From Buddleja alternifolia (taxonomy: Eukaryota; Streptophyta; Magnoliopsida; Lamiales; Scrophulariaceae): a stretch of DNA of 64,000 bases. Each line of letters begins with the position of its first letter. The stretch's first letter is position 1. The notes under the pieces are model-generated. The model searched no databases. It saw only the letters and a program-made list of their open reading frames with translations, and was not told the DNA's origin. Location of the stretch: the NCBI GenBank assembly GCA_019426215.1, contig CM033396.1, positions 35,826,503-35,890,502 of the forward strand. Direction: 5' to 3'. Below are positions 32,232 through 43,310 of this stretch, one piece after another. Position numbers and translations under genes: made by a program.

Positions 32232-34726
32232 TCTCTTCTATTATAAAAGTACGAGTTGGTTTTTTTACATTTTTGATGTACCTAAAATATCCTCATGAAA
32301 TTCATTTTGTTAATGGCAAAAGAGTCAAAAACAAATTTTAAGAATCTACAACAATAAGAAGTATAATTACATTAGGACTCTACAATGAAATTTCATATAG
32401 ACGTATAATTGCAATGAAATTCCATACATACATTAGGACTCTACAATATTACATAAGATTAATCCTATTTATTTATTCATTTAAATTAAGAAGAAAAGGA
32501 AAGGTTCATGTATATACATGTATATGCACGGTCCTTATAACCCTACCACTAATGACTTTTCTTCAAATAATGTATAGGAAAAATTCCAAAACAAAAAATA
32601 TAGACTATATAAATCGTTAACCATAAGTATTACACCAAAATATTAAATACCTAATTGTTGGAAGTAAACCATAAAGATCTGATCTAAAACAATACGAAAG
32701 ATGTCAATAAATTAGCTAAAAGTAACAAGAAAGCAAACTTGGGCACAAGTAGCAAATCATTCTAAGAGTAATTTAACACATGTTTGCAAAATTTATTGTC
32801 AATTGTCTTATCAAAATTAGGAGGTGCACGCCATTGTTTATATTTTAAATTTAATAGATTATAAGATATTGCATTAATTGAGAAAATTGAGTATTATTAT
32901 AAAAAACACACAAAAGATAACTTACCAATATCTATATTAATATTTTATATAGTGCATATACATATATATAAAATGACATTTTTTTTTTATATTTTGAATT
33001 ATCCTTTCCAATTTGTGTTTCATCTTGTGTTCCATGATTCCATCAAATGGACTCGCAAAAAATGTCATTTATCCAAATCAATGTCTGTATTTTAAAAGAA
33101 ATTTTATATACATGACTTTCATATGTGACATACAATATGAGATAAAATACAAAAGCAAAATAGACGATTTAGTCCGATTTCCGGAAGTGTGCCTTTTTAA
33201 TAAGATTTTTATACACACATTATTTTATTTTGCTCTATCAATCATTTATCATTTCATGGGTTAGCTTGATATCCATATTTCGTTAACTAACACCCACCAA
33301 TTCTTTTTGAGAATTTTTGATTCCATATTTTATGTAAATGATATATGTGCATGAATATTTATATTATATCATTTTATACTATAGGTGTTTGGCTAAACTT
33401 ATAAGCTTACAAGATATTTCTGAAATTTGTATGCTCCATAGCTTACTTAAAAAATAAGCTGTTAAAGTGTTTGGATAAAATAAATTTCAAGATCTATAAG
33501 ATATTATCTTGTTTGGTTAAAATTAAATCTTATAAGATCTTTTTAGTATATCACAACCAATAGGTACATGTCATTATAAATGTATAATTCTTGAAGTTTT
33601 TAAGTATGTCTGAATAATAAATATATTATTGTAGCAAATATTAACATATACTAATTTTATTACTTTTAATTATGTTATTATTATTACATAAAAACTTGTA
33701 TATCCATTATTGCATCAAACACAACAAGATATTTAATTGGTATTCATATATGGCAATGATAAATATAATATATTTTTAATTGTATATATATAGTATGACG
33801 TACACATTATATGTACAAGCACACGGTAATAAAAATATGTCACGTGATTGGTATTAGTAATTTATATATATACACTTTTATAAGCAAGTATAACAAATAT
33901 GAACTTTTTATCCGATATATTATATATTAGATAGAAATATGTGAGGTAAAATAAAATATTCAAAAGGTAGTGAGGGTATATTGATTACTTTATTTGATAT
34001 ATAATATATTTGATAGAAATGTGTGAGAAAGAATGAAATATTTAACAAGTAGTGATTGTATATACACTAGTTATTAAATTGCGTGAAAATCTGAACTTTA
34101 AAGTTGATACTTTGTTAATTGTTGGTACACTTACATATATTATCATGTTATGGATTGCATGAAAATTTGTATTTCAATGTCGATGTTTTATTCACTATTA
34201 GTACACTTCATTATAAGTTACATTTCTTTAAATATTGACTTAGAGACTTATACAAAAATTAGATCAATACAAATAACTTTAGTTTTAATATTCAATTTTC
34301 AATTGAAGAATTGCTTTTATATAGTATCTTTCAATTTTGATCATTTTTTATATCTAATATATTAATTTAGTCATTTATTTAAAAATATTTATTTGCATAT
34401 ATTAGAAAATGATTAAGAAATTTTTTTAATAGTAGAAAACTTAAAATTATTATACATAAATGATATGTGAGTTGTTAATAAATAAAAACAAAATTAAAAT
34501 AACATGCTTATAGTGTTAAGAAAAAAAAGTATTTTCTATCATATTATTCTTTAAGTTTATTTTTATTTTTTAGATTTATTGAGAATACAACTTAAAATTT
34601 AAAATCTTTATTTGCTAAAACGCATACTTTTTCTTCCACAATTATGTTGAATTCTAAACAAATATTTGATAATAAAATTTATATCAATTTATCATAAATC
34701 CGATGAAATTCACATTCATATCAATA

Positions 34727-35909
34727 GGAAAAATTGCAACATTCATACACTATGTTGGCGTGCACGTTTTTTTTAGTACTTTAAGTTGGCCTACTGGCAA
34801 TTTGAGTACATTAACTTGCAAAAATCAGCAATTTTGGTACAAATTGCACCGAAAAATTGAATTTGGCCAAAAAAACTGGGGATTTTGACTAAAACTGAAA
34901 TTGGGGATTTTTGACTGATTTGGAGTTATTTTTTTACCAAATTACCCTCAAAATAGTATTTTTATTAAAATAATTATTTTAATTAAAATAGTTATTTTAA
35001 TAATTATTTTTATTAAAAATAGTATTTTAATAAACTTAATTTCTAAGCTAAATCATTTATTTAATATATTATTTTATAAATTAAATAAAAAAGAAAAGGA
35101 AAAAAAAATGGGGGTGGGGAACAGTGTTGTCTTCCCCACGCCACCCACCCTACCCTACCCTACCCTACCCTCACGCACACACAGACACAAACACACACAG
35201 CCCCCACACATACACAAACACACGATTACACACACACACACATATATATATATATACACACGCATGCACACACACACACACACATATATATATACACCCA
35301 CCCACACGCATACACACACACACACACACATATATATATACACCCACCCACACGCATACACACACACACACACACATATATATACACACACATGCGCATA
35401 TATATATATATATACACACACACACAGAGTCACACACACATATATATACACACACACATATATATATAAGTATTTTTCTTTTAAGTATATATATATACAC
35501 ACACATATATATATATATACACACACGCATATGTATACACGCATACATACCGTGATACAGGGGGTGGGGTGGGTGGTGGACTGGTGGTGATGCAGGGGTT
35601 GGGGTGGGTTTTTTTTTATGAAATAATAGTTTTTTTAGTTTATATTTAAAATAAAAAAATCCCAATTTAAGTCAAAATCAATCAAAATCCCCAATTTCAG
35701 TCAAAATTCTCTTAATTTAAGTCAAAATCCTCAATTTCAGTCAAAATTCCCAAATTTTAGTCAAAATCCCCAATTTCAGTCAAAATCCCCAAATTTTCCG
35801 ATCAAATTCAATTTTTGCAAGTTAATATACCCAAATTGTCAGTAGACCAACTTAAAGTAATAGAAAAATGTGCACGCCAACATAGTGTATGAATGTTGCA
35901 ATTTTTCCC
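34727..35909. mobile_element. MULE-type MITE nested in the Helitron
   Basis: The ends are GGAAAAATTGCAACATTC and inverted GGGAAAAATTGCAACATTC, with about 200-bp terminal inverted repeats and a perfect 9-bp duplication ATATCAATA (34718-34726, 35910-35918). This is a Mutator-type signature. The interior holds a GGGGTGGGGAACAGTG hairpin and CA/TA arrays like those of the MITEs near 1-4.5 kb. Non-coding. Confidence 0.92.
35150..35545. repeat. CA/TA compound microsatellite
   Basis: Alternating (CA)n, (TA)n and CACCCACC units after a short CCCTA run (35150-35171). Long open frames over it are artefacts. Confidence 0.95.
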
Positions 35910-37001
35910 ATATCAATATGACCATCTCACACTCAAGAGTAGATATCTTTTGTCTACGAAATTAAACAAACACAAACGGTTTATGACAATAGAATGACTT
36001 GTTTAAGTTATTTATATATCGAGTTCGTTAAGAAAGTGATTTTCTTTGTTATTTCAACTTTTAGCTTCATGAATTAGTAGCAATTAGTTCTATATAATTT
36101 TTGTATATAACATAAAACCTAAAAAATGGATAAAATAATTTCAAAAATTGTTGGTATTCTTTTGTTTACGATTTCATTTTATTTCAATATTTTATCAATT
36201 AAACACGGGAAGAAAACCAACATCAACAATCATATATTAAATAAGGGGAAAAGATAATTGAATATCAAGAAGAAATTTAAAAAGAATCTTATGAAACAAA
36301 CTTAAAAAAACATCACGAGTTGATCAGGGTCAAACAAGAGAATTTATAAAGCTTAAAGTTATTATAGTTTATGCAATAAGATTTTGCTTGATTAAATTAT
36401 TATTTAAATTTCTCTGAATGTTCAATAGTTTAGTTTATTTAAACATTTTATTGAAAATTTTGTATTAGTCGATGTTTACTCATTTTACGGGCTTCGAATA
36501 TTTTGAATGTTAATTCAAACTTTTATATTTTTTCAAATATATTTATCAAAGTAAATCTTAAGTCTTAGTAGAAGAATATTTCTTTCGAATATGGCTAGCG
36601 CTTAATTAAAAAAGAAAAAAGCTGGGAATAGAATTCAAAATGCGACGATAATAAGAATCATGTTAAGAAATAAAAAAGTATTCCTCATTATGTTATTATT
36701 ACACTATTATATAGAAGGAATAAATGAAACATGAAAATACATCATTATATAGGTTTCAATTTTCAACAAACTTATTCTTTTAATTAATTCAATGTTTCAT
36801 GTCGATAAATATTTAATTATTCAAATAATTATAGTATATTAAATAACAATTCACTTAACTAAATTATTATTTAGAATTTGAATATATATATATATAACAT
36901 TCTAAATGAAATACTATTTACATATATAAATTATTTTAACGAGTGCATATGATTCGCACGTGACATTTACTAGTTATATGTAAATATATATATATACAAC
37001 A

Positions 37002-37840
37002 CACATTTCCATTTAAACACTTACAACTTATTGACTTGAAGAAAAAGCTGCTGAAAAATCTCAACCATCAAAAATAAATATTATATTTCAATGGAATCTC
37101 ACCCCATGTCTTAGTTTATATCGGGCTGCACCGCTGCCCCAAGATTCTTATTTGGATGATGTTTTTGGTATATATTAAAGGTTTCTTCTTCTTTTTTGAT
37201 AAGATGGTATTAAAGGTTTCATCAAATGAGAATGACATTTGAACTGCTTTCCCATTATTTTTATTGCAAAATAACAAATCGATTCATCATATGAGAAACA
37301 CACATATGAGTGTGCATGTCACACAGTCGACGAGAATGACATATCAACAGGTTTTTTGATTATTTCGAATCCAGTGTGCAATTTTTTACTTTGAATTTAG
37401 CCCTCCCCATTGCAATTGCTTTTTCTGCTCACGATGTACCATCTTTCAAACAAATTAGGTAACAATTATACAAGAGTTAGTAAATCATGAATATGTTTAA
37501 CATTAATTACGTACTATGTGCGCATAACGACCTTTTTCAATGGGGCATTCACAATGATGTACATCTTGGGAGAAAAATTAAAGATTTAATCAGCCATGAA
37601 GTGTTAGTTGTGGAAAAAAGTTTCATTTACCATATACTCCACAAAACAGTACTAGCCAAGTGTTGAAGACTTCCCAAACTTTTCACAAAATCTACAATAA
37701 ATTAATATTTTAAAAGGAACGGAGATGACTATTTAACATTTTACTCTCTATAAATAGGAACAATTCTTATGCTAAGCTTATCACATTGCGAAGGAAAGAA
37801 ATCCTAAGCATCCTTAATTAGCTCACAAAATTATCTAACT
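37002..37840 (+). promoter_or_regulatory. GLP1 upstream region and promoter
   Basis: The 840 bp between the copia-2 target duplication and the GLP1 ATG. The TATA box TATAAATAG is at 37749-37757, giving an expected start near 37780 and a 5' UTR of about 60 nt. The block 37479-37783 recurs inverted at 53228-53529, implying conserved promoter function before duplication. Confidence 0.7.
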
Positions 37841-38730
37841 ATGAAGATGGCTCTTGGATTCCTCACAGCCATTCTCATCGCGTGTTTTGCGCCGGTTGCA
37901 TATGCATCAGATCCCAGCCCTCTCCAAGATTTCTGTGTTGCTGTTAATGATTCCGTGGCGGCAGGTAATTAATTTAGTACAAATCCATTTTAATTATCTA
38001 TAACATCTTTGTTTTTCGAGCATAATTTAGTTACTTATTCTATCCAATTACGCATCAGTTAACATTCCATGAGCTGCTTGCTTTATTTTCCTCTTGTTGT
38101 TTTGGCATTATATATGCACACTCTTTGCCTTATAATGTATAGCATCATATAACATTGGCATCTATTTTACATGCAGTTTTCGTGAATGGAAAGATTTGCA
38201 AGAACCCAAACATGGTTGTTGCCAATGATTTCTTTTTCTCGGGTTTAAATATGCCTGGAAATACATCAAATCCACTTGGATCGAGGGTTACTACTGTGAA
38301 CGTCAATCAACTACCAGGGCTCAACACTCTCGGCATTTCTTTAGTCCGTATAGACTATGCTCCATACGGTCTCAATCCGCCCCACACACACCCTCGTGCC
38401 ACTGAGGTTCTAGTTGTATTGGAAGGCACTCTTTATGTTGGATTTGTGACTTCTAATCCCGCGGATCCCAACCAAAAAAATAAGCTCTTTACCAAGTACT
38501 TGAACCCTGGAGACGTCTTTGTTTTCCCAGAGGGTTTGATACATTTTCAATTTAATGTGGGACACAAAAATGCTGTCGCGTTTGCTAGTCTGAGCAGCCA
38601 AAATCCAGGAGTGATAACTATTGCTAATGCAGTTTTTGGTTCAGATCCACCAATTAATCAAGCCGTGTTGACTAAGGCTTTCCAAGTTAAGAAGAAGGTG
38701 ATTGACTATCTTCAAGCACAATTCCATTAA
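37841..38730 (+). CDS. Germin-like protein 1 (cupin, secreted)
   Basis: Two exons, 37841-37964 and 38177-38730, with a 212-bp GT-AG intron in phase 1; 225 residues. The signal peptide of about 24 residues ends in VAYA before [13 protein letters not shown]. Cupin box 1 (HTHPRATE) and box 2 ([17 protein letters not shown]) supply the three His and one Glu that bind manganese. Two N-terminal cysteines (DFC, ICK) form the usual disulfide, and NTS is a glycosylation sequon. Germin-like proteins are apoplastic homo-oligomers; many have superoxide dismutase activity and defence roles. The substrate here is not established. A poly(A) signal AATAAA lies near 38812. Confidence 0.95.
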
Positions 38731-39420
38731 ATATAACTATATTCTCTTGGACATTAAGAAAAAAAAGCTTGAATTACCATTTGAGTCCTAGATGTGTACT
38801 GTTTGTTCAGAATAAATGATCAACGTTTATGTTTATTTTCATGTTCAAGTGATAATATATGCTCATTTGTATGTTTTAACTGGTTTGGAATTAGTCTTCA
38901 GCTTTGTATTCCTAGTTTAATGTAGACAATGATGAATTTATAAAGTTCTTTCCTACGTGAATGAATATATATATATATATATATATATATAGGATATGGA
39001 TCAAATACATACCTTGTCATTAGGTAAGACCTAAGACCCAATCTAGGCCTTTGATTCAATTTGATCCAAAGGTGTGAAAATATATCATTATTTCGGATTA
39101 TTTAAATATTTTTAATGCTGGGAGGGCAATTTTGTCAATAAAACCCAACAAACTCATGCAAATTTAATGCATGATCAAATCAAATCCCCATTAATGCGTA
39201 AAAACAGAATTTACCATATATTTCAGCTTGATTAAAATCAATATTAATCACCAGAATCCATTCTTCATCAGTCCATCATCGAGATCAGTTCATCATCAAT
39301 CATATCGAATTAATCAGCAAATATTATACAGTATTCATCATCAATCGAAGTAATCGGCAAGATCGCTTCATCATATTCGTCTTTTTCATCGCAATTGATT
39401 GGGTAAGATCAATTCATCAT

Positions 39421-40017
39421 CAGCAATCACAGTATTCACATGGAAACTCATCGCAATTGTCTGGGTAAGATCAGTCAATCATAAGCAATTAATCAACAAT
39501 ATCAGTTCATTCGTGAGCGTCGTGGATTATTGATTTCGTTTTTTATGGCAGAGATGGATAATATTATGGATTCAAATGTATATTTATTGTATACATTTGA
39601 AGCAGTAAGTTGAATACATTATACATTATCTTATATGGAATTATACACTGTATTATACACTATTATACATTACATATATTGATGTTATACAGTATATTAT
39701 AAACACATCGTATATTATAAACACATCAGCAATCACAGTATTCACATGGAATCTCATCGCAATTGTCTAGGTAAGATCAGTCAATCATAAGCAATTAATC
39801 AACAATATCAGTTCATTCGTGAGCGTCGTGGATTATTGATTTCGTTTTTTATGGCAGAGATGGATAATATTACGGATTCAAATGTATATTTATTGTATAC
39901 ATTTGAAGCAGTAAGTTGAATACATTATACATTACCTTATATGGAATTATACACTGTATTATACACTATTATACATTACATATAGTGATGTTATACAGTA
40001 TATTATAAACACATCGT
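39421..40017 (+). repeat. 306-bp tandem duplication of the transposase leader
   Basis: Two near-identical units (39421-39726 and 39727-40017). Each includes ATGGCAGAGATGGATAATAT and a GAAGCA/GTAAGT donor-like site followed by TTATACA-rich DNA. The 5' exon of the transposase probably lies in one of them. Confidence 0.85.
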
Positions 40018-40074
40018 GTGTTTGGGATAGGCTAAATAATCACAGTTTTTTGATGTTTGATTATTATTAAACAG

Positions 40075-42821
40075 GATCAGTAGTGTATAGCAATAATGAT
40101 GTTGAGAATCAATGTGTCGGATCTTCTTCTTCGTCTAATTCTATATCATCTCCGGGCGGTTCAAAATATTGGGAACCAGTGTGTGCTACTGAGTTTAAAC
40201 CTTGCATTGGTAAGGTATTTGAAAGCTTGAAGTTTGCATTTGAGTTTTACAAAAGCTATGCTCGGTTATGTGGTTTTGATGTACGCAAGTGTTCCCAAAA
40301 AACTCATAAGGATGGTACGGTTATATCTAAACATTATGTATGTAGTCGTTCCGGTGTTTACACAAAATGCGATGATGTTGGTTGGAAGAAGAAGTGTATG
40401 ATTGGTCGATGTGATTGTAACGCCAAGATTGTAGTGAGGTTTAGTGCTTCCCAGGGATATGTTATAAAGAAATTTGTTGAGCGGCACAATCACGAGTTGG
40501 CGACCGACGAGGGAAAACAGTTTCTGAAAGTTAATCGGAACATTGATCCATCCCAGATTATATTTTGCTTAAACGCATCAAAGGTGAATGTTGGCGCCGT
40601 CAAATCACATTCATTCCTGAAGGAGATTGCAGGTGGGTTTAATAATGTTGGGTCAACTTCTACAGACTTCAAAAACGCAAAAAGGGATGTGAAGCAATAC
40701 GTCGGTGAGAACGATGGGGAGATGATTGTTAGGAAATTTATGAATTTGAAAAAAGCGTGTGAAGGATTTTTTTTTGATTATGCCACAGATGATGACGGTT
40801 GTATGAGTAAGTTGTTTTGGGCTGATCCGATTGCAGTAAGGAATTTTGAACTATTTGGTGATGTTTGCTCGGTCGATGCAACATTTCGATCCAATAAGTA
40901 AGCACTCTTGTTTGAATGCATAATACATTTTTTTTTAATATGTAGTGAACATATGCTGTATAACACACTATCAGTTAATGTATATTACTCATTCAATAAA
41001 TGTAAAATGAATCATTAGTTAATGTATATTTTATTACCCTGTTAATAAATGTATAATGATTCATTAATTGTGGGTGTAATTCCTTTTCAGGTATCAAATG
41101 AAATTTGTTCCTTTTTCTGGATTAGATAACCACAAGAGAATAGTCACATTTGGTGCTTCTCTAATCGCAAAAGAAGACATTGAGTCGTACACCTGGGTTT
41201 TTGAAGCTTTTACACGTGCAATGGGACGGGAACCAATCTATATTGTATCTGATCAATGTCCTGCTATGAAACAGGCTATTCCTAGTGTTTTTAAAAATGC
41301 TAGGCATCGTCTTTGCGCGTGGCATATCATGAAGAAGTTCCCAACTAAGGTTTGTGTCTTTACTGCTTTTTTGAATCCATATTATATTAATGTGTTACAA
41401 TAGCATTTGACATACTGTAGTATGATATGGTATTTAGTGTACAGTGCATTTTAATAAGATTTAATTTTATAATGTATAATGTGTTCGATATAGAGTGTAT
41501 AATGATACCTTTATGTAGTGTATAGTACAATATATTATGCTGTATAATATGTTTTGCATTTGATTATTTTTTCTCCAGATTTCACCACATACAGGTAAAT
41601 ATGCTGAAGTAGTGAGAAAGGTGAATAATTTTGTGTATAATGACGAAATCACGCCACGTGAGTTTGAAGATGGTTGGAATGCTCTTATTTCAAAGTATGG
41701 GCTAAGCCATATTGAATGGCTTTCTGAAATTTACGACAACAGACATTCGTGGGTATCCGCATTTTATCGAGATGTTTCGATGGGTGGGTTACTGAGGACT
41801 ACATCGATTTCAGAGTCGATTAATTCATTCTTTAATCAATTCTATGTAAAGGGTGACACAATCATTGAGTTCTATAGTAGATTTGAAAGTGCTATGGACA
41901 GGCAAAGGAATACGAATGCAAGATTAAATCACGAGTCTTTGGTCTCTAAACCATCATTAGAAACCCCTCTGCCGATAGAGGAGGATGCTTCAGAGGTATA
42001 TACACGCGCTGTTTTCTATGACGTACAAGCGGAGATCAAAAAGTCTGCGTATCAAGTGATACTTCAAAGTCTAAATGTTGTTGATGGTGTGAAATCATTT
42101 GTCGTATTTGACTCCGACAACGAATCAAAGTTATATGAGGTATATCAATTTTTTATAGTGTATGTTATTATTATATATGTTGTATATTATTAAACAGTCA
42201 ATGTATGTTACAGTTTGTTCATTGTATTTTATGTTATAGGTGAAACATTTTGCATCGAACGATCAGGTTGATTGTTCTTGCCGACTGTTTTTGAGGCGGG
42301 GTATTTTGTGCAGACACATTTTCTTTGCATTCAGCCAAAGCCGAATACTCAAATTGCCCGCCGAGTATGTTCTGAATAGATGGAGAAAAAATGCAGAAAT
42401 TATGGCTTCTGATATAATTAATAACCAAGTCGGACATTATCGCGCGATGATGGAGAAGAACACAAATGATGTGAGTCAAATTTGGATTGACTTTCAATCA
42501 TGTTTAAATCTTGCAGGTTTTAACAAAGAAAAACTCGACTACATAAAAAATCAATTGGTGGATATGAAGTCTCATTTGAGTGTCGGTGCGGACGATAACA
42601 ATAAGAATAATAAGAATGCTGTTATCGAGACACTAGTGGGACCCCAAATTGAGAACGAGCTCGGGATCAGAAATCCTCAAATGAGCCGATCTAAAGGGTG
42701 CGGTAAAAGAATTAAGAGCAGTGCCGAGATATCAAAGCATGTTCCTAAGAGGAGAAAATGCACTGTATGCGGAAAAGTTGATGGGCATAATGCAAGAACA
42801 TGTCCATCAAAAGAAAAATAG
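40075..42821 (+). CDS. MULE transposase (FAR1/mudrA type)
   Basis: Exons 40075-40897, 41091-41349, 41579-42139 and 42240-42821 join in frame at GT-AG sites, giving about 740 residues from the acceptor at 40074; the 5' exon with the ATG is unresolved. Domains: FAR1-type zinc-binding region (residues about 45-140; EFYKSYARLCGFDVRK), MULE DDE domain (first Asp in SVDATFRSNKYQ, second in YIVSDQCPAM, then the RHRLCAWHIMKKF zinc-like motif), SWIM finger (DCSCRLFLRRGILCRH) and a C-terminal CCHC knuckle (CTVCGKVDGHNARTC). It binds the element's TIRs and catalyses cut-and-paste transposition. No internal stop is seen in the four exons. Confidence 0.9.
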
Positions 42822-43310
42822 AAGTGTTTTCTTTTTTTACAATTAGTACTGTATAATTAAGTAGCATTCAATGTATAACATATCATTTTATAGTGTATAA
42901 TGATATGTTAATCAATGTATAATGATTCAAAGGATCTCTGTGTATACTGAAACATTTATTGAAATTGAATGAAGTGTATGTTAAAAAATGTCATAATGTA
43001 TGTTGTATATTTTTTAGTGTTTTTTTAATTATACTGTGTAATTATATACTTTAATTGAGTTTTTTTATTATGTACAGTGAATATATTGGGGCTGTTAGAA
43101 TGTATACTTATGTGCTTTATATAACATTAACAATTAAACTCAATGGACAGAACAATATAAACAGGTTATGAGCAATGAACAAATTTTTTATATATTTAAA
43201 CTGTTCAACTAAAACTAATAACGTGATGTACAAAAACTAATAAATTGTACAAAAACTAATAACATGTACATCTAACAAAAAATGTTGTAAACGTATCACG
43301 TTGTTTAAAT

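Larger units (their letters stand above)
32232..36973 (+). mobile_element. Non-autonomous Helitron
   Basis: It begins TCTCTTCTATTATAAAAGTA and ends in CTAG, inserted exactly between A and T of the copia-2 LTR with no target duplication. A short hairpin (GTGC-9 nt-GCAC, 36943-36959) lies 14 bp before the 3' end. These are the canonical plant Helitron features. No Rep/helicase is seen. Very AT-rich. Length 4742 bp, of which 1183 bp is a nested MULE. Confidence 0.9.
26976..37001 (-). mobile_element. copia-2: RT-less Ty1/copia element with nested Helitron
   Basis: Two TGTTGTATAAAAT...ACAACA LTRs are flanked by a perfect 5-bp duplication CACAT (26971-26975 and 37002-37006). The element is antisense: 3' LTR 26976-27700, polypurine tract 27701-27712, pol fragment, gag, then the 5' LTR 31552-32231 continuing at 36974-37001 after a Helitron. 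Pol stops after integrase; reverse transcriptase and RNase H are missing. No tRNA primer site is readable between the 5' LTR and the gag ATG. Confidence 0.93.
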
